A stretch of 64,000 bases of DNA, from positions 525,001 through 589,000 of the forward strand of contig CAWZYM010000204.1 in the NCBI GenBank assembly GCA_963966185.1, in the 5' to 3' direction. Under the pieces are notes generated by a model, which saw only the letters and a program-made list of their open reading frames with translations, did no database searches and was not told the DNA's origin. This document shows positions 1 to 10,114 of the stretch, piece by piece (position 1 is the first letter of the stretch; the number at the start of each line of letters is the position of its first letter). Position numbers and translations under genes: made by a program. This stretch comes from Rhabditoides inermis. Its lineage: Eukaryota; Nematoda; Chromadorea; Rhabditida; Rhabditidae.

Positions 1-313
1 TACTGTATGAAGGCGAAGTCCGATCGATCTGAAACTTTGACAGAAGGGCTTTTTTGCCCATAAAAGCTTAAGTTTACAAATTGGACCCTCTATCTCGTCT
101 GTACGAAAAGTCGATCATATTCGCCATATTTGGTGACTTTTCAAAAAAGGAAACAAGTTTCTATAATCTATTATACGTAATCTTTCTTCTATTCAATTTT
201 TATAGAAATCGAAGATTATGAATTTTGGGTGCATTTTGAGTACATTCGCCTATTTGGGCATGAAGATGAGGTCACAGTCGGCTGGTATCGCGGCTATCGA
301 CTTTTTCTAGGTC
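1..313. repeat. Dispersed repeat, left end cut by the window edge
   Basis: This stretch matches 26468-26770 with only scattered differences, in the same orientation and with the same right boundary (just after GGCTATCGACTTTT). The second copy lies at the right end of a 2.15 kb insert in a LINE relic, so this is probably the end of a mobile or dispersed element that continues left of the window. It has no long reading frame. Its family is not recognised. Confidence 0.85.
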
Positions 314-583
314 GATTTACCTACTCTCCAAGTTTGGTTCTCATTGAAGTATTTTGAAAATTTTATCCATAGTTAAGAGATTTGGTGATAACTATAATCA
401 GAAGATCGCTATTGACGAGATATTTGGAATTTTGCGTTCTCAGGTATTGAAGAAACTTTCTAGAAGAAATCAGTGAAAAGGGTGGACTTTGAAAAGAGAT
501 ATCTCTCCGGAAGGACAGACAGACAGACACCATAGTAAATATTAGTCTCAATGGGGGACACATACAAATCATGCAAACTTCAG
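314..583. other. Non-coding stretch before the first channel exon
   Basis: It is AT-rich and contains a short GACAGACAGACA run near 518-532. I see no exon matching the extracellular domain of the channel here, so the upstream exons are probably left of the window or beyond the repeat at 1-313. Confidence 0.5.
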
Positions 584-1476
584 GGCAACGCAGAGTGGCA
601 GCTATTCAACGTGACCGTGCGGCATATGCGATTTCTAGAAGAGGGCGAGTATCGAGTAGAGGTGAGCGGAATTAGGCATCGTCTGGACAATTTTAATTCA
701 GTCCAAAAATCTCCGGTTGACAACTTAGAAAAATTTCACAGATTATGTCAGTTACGTAATTATTTTTGATCATTTTTTTCTAAATTTTATTAAAACAACA
801 TGATCAAACTATGTAGTTTATGTACACAAAATGTTCGCGTATAACGTCTGTATGAGTTTGAATCTTTGCAATGTTGGCTTACAGAAATAGAAAACCTTAT
901 AAAAAAGCCAACTACATACATACATTCTGCAATTAATGTTATTCATTTCGCCCCCACTTTTGAATTGGCTTGAAAAGCAGTGTATAATAAATAGTATGTA
1001 CATATGAATGTGTGGAACTGAAACGAACAGTAATTAGGGTTCCTTAATCAGGGTCTTTTTCGAAGATGTTCTCTCTAAAATTAACTACACGGAAGGCCGG
1101 AAGAAATGATGATCCGGGAAATGAAAGTGCATACAGATGAAGTCCACAAAATTAATGAGAATTATGATAAATCCCTTAAAAAATCATTCCTATACAATCG
1201 TATCACTAATTATGCCAGTGTCTATCCGCAATACTTGCATACTATATTAAACATACGATAAACTTATATATCTCTAGAAAGACAGAAACCAAAAACAGTA
1301 CATGTTCAGGTTCACTACATCTTCCACATGCAACGCCGACCGATCTACTATTTGACTGTCATCGTGGCACCGACTTTCCTCATATCAGCCCTGTCCATAC
1401 TAGGCATATTCTCACCCGGAAGCAGTGATGGTCCGAGAAATGAAAAGGTCAGTGAGAGAGAGAGAGGAGGGGGGGA

Positions 1477-1522
<46 letters not shown>

Positions 1523-1923
1523 TGAGAGGGAGGAGGGGGAGGGAGAGAGAGAGATACTACATCCCTCCAGGTCTCCCTGGGTCTCGGTTCCCTTCTCGCA
1601 ATGACTGTCCTCCTTGGAATCGTGGCTGGAGCCATGCCAAAGAGCAATTCGATACCACTCCTGGGTGCGTATCTGATTATTATTTCTTATCGCTTTTTTC
1701 CGATGGTCAAGAGTAGAATCAGAGAGGGATTTCGCGTCGATTTTGGCAACATCTGACTATTCAAGAAGACGTTTCGGGAAACCACATGTACATAAAAAAA
1801 ATTAAAACATCATAAGTTTTCAGGATACTACATTCTGATCGTCATTTGTCTCTGCGCCGTTGCGGTCAGTATATCGATGGGATTTCTAGCCATCAGCAGA
1901 CAATTCATTATCAAAGGTGAGCT

Positions 1924-1961
<38 letters not shown>

Positions 1962-2592
1962 CCCCCTCGTTCATCCTCTCTCTCTCTCTCTCTCTCTGCC
2001 TCTCTTTCTCTCGATCGCTCTCTCTATCCACATCCAGACAAAACAGTTTAGGCCAGCTACCACCAAAATGAATCCGCAGTAAATGTAGCATCACTTTTGT
2101 AGTACATTTGGTCCCGCAACTCCCTTTTCATGAAACCTCTAACTTTCATTATTTTATTTCATGTTTGCCTGATCACCAACTAACTAAACGCACAAAAAAC
2201 CTACTGGATAAACATAACACGTTGCTATTAGCCGCATGAAATGTTGATCTCATATGCTTAATCTCACCGAACCCGTACTCATCAGATCTATGTAGAGACG
2301 GTGGACAAGCGTCCGACACGCCTAACCTACACGAATCCATTGTAGAAAACGCATAAGACAGAAAGAGTGTGTACGGACAATCCTCTAACGGTCTCATATG
2401 CCTAACCCGCTCGAACCCGTAGTAGAATGTAGAAAAGGCATTGAACAGGATCAATTTGATGGAGTGAAGTGGAATCTTGCAGATCAGCTGCCCTCGCCGC
2501 ACCTGCTGCGCTGGCTGCACCTATCGAGGAGAAAGCGGCGGCAGACAATGTTCCGGCAGAGCATCTACTGCGATGGCGAGGACAAGTGAGTG

Positions 2593-2648
<56 letters not shown>

Positions 2649-2842
2649 TCCCTTCCACCCCTTCCTTTCTCCAGGATGAAGTGGACGGTTCCGGAGCTGT
2701 GTCACATCTACACGGTGCTGGAGGAGATCGCCGATTCGCAGAGAAGCGCGCGGAGGAAGGTGGAGCAGAAGATGCAGAGACAGCTGGTGGGGGGGGGAGG
2801 GAGAGAGAGGGAGGGAGAGAGGGAGAGAGGGAGAGAGGGAGA

Positions 2843-2890
<48 letters not shown>

Positions 2891-3366
2891 AGAGAGAGAG
2901 AAGGTTTACGTCATATTTTTAGGTCGAGCACGAGTGGGGTCGAGTGTTCGCTCGGTTCGACTACTGCTTTCTCTTCATATTCCAGGTGAAAGCGATTCAC
3001 AGTCAAATAAAACGGTCTAACGAACATGCATTCCTCTCATGCGCTTTCTTCGAACACACAGAATCTTCCGGACCACAAGCGATAGTCTTTCGATCTACCG
3101 TTTGTAGCTCGACAATGTCTTTACCCGGTCCTATGATCTACCCTACAGAAAACAGAACACATTCCATGTCAAGACCTGCAAAGTTGATGTCAAGACCTGC
3201 AAAATGCAAATCTTAAAAAAAAACACTAAAATCCGTCCCGGACTGTGATATCAAAATAAACTATGACTCACTCTGACACATTCAGTTCTTCAACCTTCTC
3301 GCTCTCGCGGTCTTTCTGCGCGTCGCTTGGTACCCGACCCCCGATCTGAGGGATCAGATACTGTAA
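584..3366 (+). CDS. Cys-loop ligand-gated ion channel subunit (nicotinic-receptor-like), C-terminal part
   Basis: Subunit of a pentameric neurotransmitter-gated channel of the plasma membrane. Eight exons join in phase: 584-661, 1310-1447, 1571-1664, 1824-1916, 2483-2585, 2675-2786, 2923-2985, 3286-3366 (253 codons plus stop TAA). Exon 1 holds the end of the ligand-binding domain (GNAEWQLFNVTVRHMRF). M1 follows with the family motif RRPIYYLTVIVAPTFLIS. M2 reads EKVSLGLGSLLAMTVLLGIV; Glu before Lys at the inner mouth is typical of cation-selective channels (inference). M3 starts YYILIVICLCAVAV. The M3-M4 loop is short and basic (LSRRKRRQ). M4 is split over the last two exons (ARFDYCFLFIFQ, then FFNLLALAVFLRVAW) and the protein ends a few residues later. 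The signal peptide and Cys-loop are not in the window, so the gene is 5'-incomplete. Most introns carry GA or CT microsatellites. The subtype and ligand cannot be told from this part. Confidence 0.9.
1449..1556. repeat. GA microsatellite filling a channel intron
   Basis: The 123 nt intron 1448-1570 is almost entirely GA/GGA repeats between its GTCAGT donor and CTCCAG acceptor. Confidence 0.9.
1921..2033. repeat. CT microsatellite in a channel intron
   Basis: Interrupted CT repeat starting four bases after the donor of intron 1917-2482. It is complementary to the GA runs in the introns on either side. Confidence 0.9.
2594..2645. repeat. CT microsatellite upstream of exon 2675-2786
   Basis: About 50 nt of almost pure CT in the 89 nt intron 2586-2674. 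It forms most of the intron and extends the pyrimidine tract before the acceptor. Confidence 0.9.
2795..2902. repeat. GA microsatellite downstream of exon 2675-2786
   Basis: GGGA/GA repeats fill most of the 136 nt intron 2787-2922. They are complementary to the CT run at 2594-2645 on the other side of the exon. Confidence 0.9.
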
Positions 3367-3479
3367 CAAGAGTACTGTATTGTATGTACTGTAACAAGAG
3401 TACTGTATCGTAAAATTGAGCTTGTGTCTTGCGGGTATGCTTCGATAAATGTGTTCTACAATGTACATAGCCATCAGTT

Positions 3480-3525
<46 letters not shown>

Positions 3526-4017
3526 GGTAACAAAAATCAATGTCTTCAGTATTATGGAGACGATCTTTAAGCTACACTTTTAGTTATTACACTGTTTGTC
3601 TTTTACCACCACACTACTCTTGTGTACGATAAAGTGAGGATACTCTGGCCCTGGTCTCCTTTCCACCATTCGAGAGAGGTGCCGGCTCTCTCTCCGGCTC
3701 TCTTACCCAACCGACTATGACGACAAGGAGGACATAGTCAATCACGATTACAAATGATACGATGTTACCTATATACATTAACTAGTGGAAACATGTGCAA
3801 CAAGCAATCTAACACATATTTGAATCTGGTTGTTTGCATAATTTGTCTGTGCGATCACGCATAGCTCGCATTAGTCATTCGGCGGGTGATTTCAACGACT
3901 CGCGTATTAGCGTGGCTCGAGTGCGGGTAGAAAAGCGGGCGGCGGCGGTTCAGTGGCATTCTTTCGTCTTCACGCGGACACAGCTCCCTTCTCCCTCCTC
4001 CCTCCCTCTCTCCTGAG
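3367..4017. other. Intergenic region between channel and secreted-protein genes
   Basis: Holds a GA microsatellite at 3483-3524 and a short direct repeat (ACTGTAACAAGAGTACTGTA) near 3360-3410. It must contain the 3' UTR of the channel and the promoter of the next gene, but I see no clear TATA box or AATAAA signal. Confidence 0.5.
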
Positions 4018-5475
4018 ATGCGTCTGCTCGACCCGCTTCTTCTCCTCCTCGTCTGCGCTGCTCTAGCCGCCGCCTACGTCCCGCCCTGGGAGCAAGTCTC
4101 CTTTGGGGCCAAGGTGATAGGTTATCGATCGATATCCGATCGATATCCGATCGATTTCCGATCGATATCCTTTCAGACTGCCAGGTTTAACACGAAGCCG
4201 TGGTACACGTCGGATATCGGCAACAAGTTCTGCCCGGGTGGTGTGTGCGAGGGAAACGTCAGGCAATATGTGAGTTGGGAGATGCGGTCGCAATTTGACT
4301 CGTGACCTATGCCTCGATCTCAGACTATGGTGAAGATTGGATGCGGTTCGACCGGCAAATATGAGGGTTATTATATGAAGGACATGAACATGCGCTGGTT
4401 GGGGTATAGCGTACGTAAAGTGGATTGTGAGAGCCGGGAAAACATGTATATTTAGTACTTCACTGTTGAGCCTCTGGACAACGGGAACAACGTTCTGCGA
4501 GTGTTGAATGATGCTGGCGTAATGCAGGTTTTTTTTGTTGTTGAAATTTTCAACTTGTTAGCATTTGTGTGTAGATTAATGAAGAGAGTCAAGATTATAA
4601 TATGTTGGCTGATGCTGAAACATTTACAATGCTGCAAGCTTCGTACAACTTTTTTATCTCTATGACGTACGGCTACTGGAAAAGTGTGAGTTGGTTTTTA
4701 TTCGTTTCTGTCTAATGGAAGTGATTACAGGCCAAAAATGCAAAATATAGCAAACCGCCGGTAAGAAAACTTGACAAGTTTTTTGTTCATATCTCATCTG
4801 TGTATTTAGACTGCAAAAGGCATCAACGCTGGCTATGTGTATTTTGGCAAACAGAACTATTTCGGAGATGGACCTGTCAACTTCCAATTCGTTCCAGAAA
4901 TGGATAAGGTACTTTCTATCGAGTGATATGAATGACATTCGAATAATAGAACGGCAAACTAACGAAACAACGCAAGTTCCCTGCTTCCTACAAGACTGGT
5001 TACACAATGCTGGAAAAAGTTGGCGAAAACAAGTTTGAATTACTTGACAGCTCTTTTTAGAATCACCCTTTCTACATCAAAAACTTTATTGTCGCGGTGA
5101 ATAAGAATCCTGTGATGTGAGCCGATGCGTTTTTTTTGTTTGCACTTAATTTTCATTGTTGGTTTTGCGTTTATTTCATCAATCATAGAGAGTAACACGG
5201 ATGTAGCCAACTGTTTCTCTCAGCCAAAAAAAAACACAGAACAGAGTCTTGGATTAAATCCGATTGTCGATTATAACAAGTTTGATACGTATTGATTTAT
5301 CGATTGCAGTGAGATCCCGATTGGCGTGGACAAAGGCTGTGAGAGCGACTACGACCGCTGGATCAACTCTGCGGGCGCCTATGTGTTCTACTATTCCGGA
5401 AAGCCGTCAAAGGGCAGCGACTTCCGCCAGATCTACTACTACCCAGACGTCGCCTCCTATCCCTTCCTCACTTAG
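4018..5475 (+). CDS. Secreted protein of unknown family (283 aa, 10 exons)
   Basis: I do not recognise the family. The ATG at 4018 starts a clear signal peptide (MRLLDPLLLLLVCAALAAAY). Exons that keep one frame: 4018-4113, 4177-4269, 4324-4410, 4456-4527, 4575-4685, 4731-4760, 4810-4908, 4977-5018, 5061-5116, 5310-5475 (stop TAG). Together they give 852 nt, or 283 residues. The mature part has few cysteines (a CPGGVC motif, then GCGS and KGCESD), is rich in Tyr, Phe, Asn and Gly, and shows no transmembrane segment. The smallest exon is 30 nt. The donor of intron 5019-5060 (GTTGGC) is weak and was chosen because it is the only one that keeps the frame. Intron 1 contains tandem CGATCGATATC repeats. 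An AATAAA lies 143 nt after the stop. Extracellular action is inferred from the leader only. Confidence 0.85.
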
Positions 5476-5617
5476 GCCCCTATCCCACCGGACACTTAGG
5501 TCCCTAAGTATCCCCCCCCCCCTCCGACACTAAGGTTCCCCCCCCCCTTACGACACGTATTCTAGTCTACTTCTCATATTCAAATGAACTAACTGCGTTC
5601 AGTTAGGGTTTGTGGGC

Positions 5618-5623
5618 AATAAA
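5618..5623 (+). promoter_or_regulatory. Polyadenylation signal AATAAA
   Basis: Canonical hexamer 143 nt after the stop of the secreted-protein gene and followed by a T/G-rich stretch, as expected for its cleavage site. Confidence 0.7.
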
Positions 5624-6011
5624 GTGTTTGTCGATTTCTTGTTTAGTATGTGATATGGGTCCAACTAGATACTCGATACTTGATGAGATAAATTCTTACT
5701 GTTAGATGAATTTAACAACTTACGTTATACTCGCAATATGAAAGAAAACCTTATTTTATATTTACCATTAATTAAGGTTCCCAGGAATCCAAAAAAACGT
5801 TGGAATCCCGCGAGACAATCGCGTATTAGTGCGGTTGTGCTGCCGGGTTGCGAAATACGATTTCTTGGAGAAATGTCACTACAACGATTATTGCGAAATG
5901 TGTGCTTGTCGTCTCGATTTTTCCCGTTTCTGTTTTTTTTTCTATTTCACCAGTATTTGTAATTGCAATCGTTTTTGTCTATGTTCTACTTATCCACTTT
6001 TTTGTGATAGG
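5624..6011. other. Intergenic region upstream of the F-box gene
   Basis: AT-rich, with several T-runs near 5930-6003. It should include the promoter of the F-box gene; no defined motif could be identified. Confidence 0.4.
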
Positions 6012-6897
6012 ATGAGCGAGGAAACGCAGCCGGCTGATCGCATCGACAGTGAGACGCGCGCACCCGAGGTGAGTACTAATGTTCGGATTCGAGCGCAAAA
6101 AAGATTGTGGCGATAGGAGAGACGCTGACGGTTAGAGAGCGCTCGATTTCTCGCAGTCTCTCGCGATTTGAACGTCTGAAACAGCCCGCCCAGCCACTGT
6201 AGTAGTCTTCGCAGCGAAGAGAACGGTCTACACAGAAATGTAGAAAGCGGTTCGTTTCTTCAAACCACTTCGACTTGCCTTAAAACTACTCAGGATTCGC
6301 CTTGTACTGGCTTGCAACGACTTCGAATCAATTTGGATTACTTATGTTTTTTTGATCGCGCTTTTGGAGAGACTTTGTTTTCGCAGTCGCAGACGCTTTG
6401 TTTGCAGTCGCTGTTCTTTAAACTACTCACGATTTGCCTTGTACTGCCTTGCAACGACTTCGAATCAATTTGAACTACTCAGGGTTTGCCTTGTACTGCC
6501 TTGCAACGACTTCGAATCAATTTGAACTACTCAGGGTTTGCCTTGTATTGCCTTGCAACGACTTCGAATCAATTTGGATTACTTATGTTTTTTGATCGAG
6601 ACTTTGTTTTCGCAGTCGCAGACGCTTTGTTTGCAGTCGCTGTTCTCTCTCCTGCCGGTCGAGTTGCGTGTGCGCATCCTCGACCACCTCACCCCACTTG
6701 ATCACCTCCTATTCGCGTCGGCCAGCCGCGAGCACTCGTCAGTTTCTATCTTCTTTCTCGTGTTTTGTAACAACTCTAATAACTCATCCAAATTTGCAAT
6801 CAAATACACGCATTACACCAACGCAAGTACATAACAATGAAAACGTGTTGTATCGTGAGTCCTGAATAGCGTTGACGAATGAGAGAGGGAGAGGGAA

Positions 6898-6948
<51 letters not shown>

Positions 6949-8977
6949 TATGCCTTTACATGTTTATGATTGTGTTCAGCTCCATTCTCCACTCGGCGGC
7001 CGTCACTCTCAAGCCGGTTGTCACCTGCGATCTGCTCAAGCTGAGGACGCTGATCAATCGATAGTCGATTGCGAAATCACTGTCGATTGCGAAATCATGG
7101 TCCCCATTCAGAACACGCTGTCTCTGCAGCCGGAATCGTCTCGGTGGGAGTGTGACAAGGACGCGTATGTCTGTCACGCAGGAATCAATGAGATCGATAG
7201 GTGAGAGTGGTTATAAAGATCAGGGCTCGGCCACTACATTCGTTTTGTTGTCTTGTTGTCATCATTGTCCTAATTATAACTCGCCTGCCGTTACAGGGTG
7301 TGTACCCTCTGATTTTCGCAGTTGAGTTAGCACTGGCATGTTAAATAAATCAAACATTGACGCACTTTGGCTATTGAGTTGCACTCTCTTTAAGATACCG
7401 AATAAGTATTTCATATAGGTTGAAAAGGTGTTTTCAGGAAGAACGCCCTTCTGCAGACGTCGCTGCTTCTCCTCGGCGCGTCTCTCGTGCGTCGCGTTCG
7501 CATCGTGCTGGTGAGGGCTTATTCACTCTTGTGCTGATTGTTTTGCGAGCATCGTGTTGTACAACGTATGCCTACAACTAACTGTACATACAGGAAACTG
7601 AAGATATCCCACTTTCTCGCGAGTGCGTTGTCGATTATCGATTTTTTCATCAGAGCTGCGACGGCGAGTGGTGCAGCGCGTTCCTGTGTCTTCTCCGCCA
7701 CGCCGGGGCGCTCTCCGAGGGAAAGGTCTTCGACTGGGTCGCTGTCGACGCCAAAACCAAGCAGTGCGTCATTTCGACTTTTCTATAAAAAAAACTTAGC
7801 TTACTTAGCTTACTTACTTATACTTAGCTATTTTTATTAAATTATCATGTGAAAAAATATGATTCAGGATGGGTCGGTATCGGCGCGTCTATGAAGACTT
7901 GTGCTGGGAGAGCATCGATTCGAGAGTTGAAGTTGAAGGTTCAACATGGAGGTCGAAGGCGCATTTCCAGTCGACTTTCAAGTCGCTAACTGAGGTGATA
8001 AGAATGTGTGTATCGGTTTTTTGAATCCATTTCACCTTGAGATGCTGCCGATGCGTCATCTGGAGATGCTACTGGAATCGGGTGGAGATGCAGGGTACGG
8101 AACCGATGATCATCTTCTCTTTCACCACATGCACGCCAAAGCGGTTCGTTGAGCGATTCCGAAACGCGACATTTTTCGCTCAGATCAACTGCCTGGAGTC
8201 GGTGAGCGGTGGTCTCTCGGACCGCGACTACTTCGACGGATTCTTCCCCCGCCTTCGCACGCTATCCAAGTACTTTTGATCACTATTGATTCATAAGAAC
8301 ACACCACTACATTTTGTACATAAACGACGACCACATGATGTGCGTGATATTTCTCACAACGAAATTGTAATATTATTTATTCATGAAAAGCTGTTGTGTT
8401 TGATAGTTTGATAATCTTTCATCTGACAGTCGTGGTTTATGTACAAAATTCAGTGTGACAGGCAACTTTGGTTCGACGAAGGTCCTCACCAATGTGCCGC
8501 GGCTCATCCAGGTTAGATCAGTAATCTTTTCCGTTTTCATTCCCTTTCCAGTCGTGGCAGACCGCCGGCACCCGCTTCCATCTCGAAGTCACTCTCTCCA
8601 TGTCCCTCGATCAGCTCTCCACTGACCCCATCTACAAGAAGTTCATCGCCGCGCTAGCGACCGGAAAGAAGGTAGCGCTAGAATGTTTAAAAGGGTTCGA
8701 GGCACGTTCTATCATTCTTCTTTACTATATCACGCCTCGAACACGAAAAGCGAAATCACGGAAAGCGCAAAGGTCCGAACAAACGTGTGGGTCTGTCGAG
8801 TGGCTGAGAACCCTCATATTGTAACTTCGTACATTTCAGTCGGTTCGGATGAGAGCGGATGAATTCGAGATGGTGCACACTGTCCGTCGAGGCGAGGGGA
8901 AGCAGGGGAAGCGTCTGCAGTGCACTGTCAAGGGCATCTTCCGAGGCGTCTCCATCGAGTGCCGTGTGATGGAGTAG
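6012..8977 (+). CDS. F-box protein
   Basis: Probable substrate-receptor subunit of an SCF ubiquitin ligase. Exons: 6012-6068, 6637-6741, 6980-7063, 7112-7200, 7438-7510, 7594-7763, 7868-7994, 8094-8269, 8454-8511, 8552-8671, 8840-8977 (stop TAG), about 398 aa. An acidic N-terminus (MSEETQPADRIDSE) is followed by the F-box core in exon 2: LLPVELRVRILDHLTPLDHL, matching the LP-x-E-x(4)-IL pattern. The rest of the protein (for example RFRNATFFAQINCLESVSGG and the end GIFRGVSIECRVME) resembles no domain I can name. The junction of exons 2-4 is ambiguous. An alternative uses donors at 6738 and 7017; it is also in frame and gives the more protein-like ILHSAAVTLKP in exon 3 (about 381 aa). The rest joins without conflict. 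The substrate is unknown. Confidence 0.8.
6250..6636. repeat. Tandem repeats and duplicated splice acceptor in F-box intron 1
   Basis: A unit of about 52 bp (core GCCTTGCAACGACTTCGAAT) occurs four times at about 6297, 6437, 6487 and 6539. The segment around 6369-6417, including TTTGCAG and the first coding bases TCGCTGTTCT, is an almost exact copy of the true exon 2 start at 6637. Confidence 0.85.
6901..6946. repeat. GA microsatellite in an F-box gene intron
   Basis: Pure GA run of about 45 nt in the intron between exons 2 and 3 (6742-6979). Confidence 0.9.
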
Positions 8978-9360
8978 GCGACGTGTGTCACTCTTTCTCT
9001 CTCTCTCTCTCTCGATTCCCTCTCTCTCTCCACCTCTCTCTCCCCTCCCCCACCTCCTCTCTCCTCTTCTCTCTCTCGCTACATGTTATGTATGTATCTC
9101 TCTACACTACATGTTATGTATGTATACCACTGATGTTATAAGGAGAGCGCCTCCCATGTATTTCTGTTGAACTGTTTTTGTTTTTGTGCTCACTTTCTTC
9201 TTTCAACCTTACATATTGTCTTTGTCTTTGTGATCGTTCATGTAGATGTATTTGTGTGTCTATGAAAATGTGTTTGATTGATGGTGAACTTGTTCGATCC
9301 TAGACAACAAATAGTTACAGATGCATTTTTATCGCGACAATCAACAGTAAACTGAGCGAA

Positions 9361-9550
9361 AAATAATCCGAACATGTCGCTCCGAAACCGAACATTCCGT
9401 TTTTATCAGTGATGTGCGGAAAAATGTAGTTGTATAAAAGTGGCACAGAACCGCGGGGATAGAATCGTGCGGTCGCAATGAAAACGCTGTTTTTTTTCTC
9501 TTCTCGTTGGCAGCTCTTTGTGGCACAGGCTCGCAACATGTGTACAATAT
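9361..9550 (-). repeat. Dispersed repeat, copy inverted relative to 15505-15660
   Basis: Its reverse complement aligns with 15509-15660 over about 120 bp with few gaps. Shared parts include GCACGATTCTATCCC and TTTTATACAACTACATTTTT. The two copies lie just outside the two ends of the profilin-like gene. The repeat has no recognised family. Confidence 0.8.
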
Positions 9551-9626
9551 GCGAACTGACTACTATACAGTGAGTATCCCAATTCCCAATCCAAACAGAC
9601 TTTGATTAAAAAAACACGCATAGAAC

Positions 9627-9632
9627 TTTATT
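9627..9632 (-). promoter_or_regulatory. Probable polyadenylation signal of the profilin-like gene
   Basis: TTTATT on the plus strand reads AATAAA on the minus strand, 254 nt after the proposed stop codon of the profilin-like gene. Confidence 0.5.
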
Positions 9633-9885
9633 ACAAAGGTTTTTTTGTGATGGGTTGGGTGGCTCTTGGGGAATAGTGTGAAAGTGTAAATATCGCGGAA
9701 AGATGTGTGGCACTATGAAAGTAAGTCACAAAGAAAGTAGTACAACCAGGGCTGATGCGTTAGGTCGTAGTGAAACTTGCTTTGGTTCCTACTTGCTTCC
9801 TGCTACAGTGCATAAACATAAAACAAACTAACATGTTTATTTATCGCTATCGTGTACATTACTACTGTACGTGCTGCTTCTCTTC

Positions 9886-9982
9886 TCAATATCCGAACTC
9901 TCTGAAATCTGAAGCAAGGCGTTCGACCATTACGACAACATCTGATGAGCTGTGAAGACACACACGATGATGGCTGAAAGGA

Positions 9983-10030
<48 letters not shown>

Positions 10031-10066
10031 GTTTGCACACACACGGCACATATGTAAGAGAGAGAT

Positions 10067-10114
<48 letters not shown>

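Larger units (their letters stand above)
8978..9885. other. Intergenic region between convergent F-box and profilin genes
   Basis: Contains a CT microsatellite (8992-9079), a duplicated ACATGTTATGTATGTAT motif (about 9080-9125), a dispersed repeat copy (9361-9550) and the probable poly(A) signal of the profilin gene. I see no additional exon. Confidence 0.5.

Noticed and set aside
2469..3020. Overlapping 170-183 codon frames over the channel exons
   Set aside because: They run through GA/CT microsatellites and are shadows; the channel frame with splice sites at 2585/2675/2786 explains the region.
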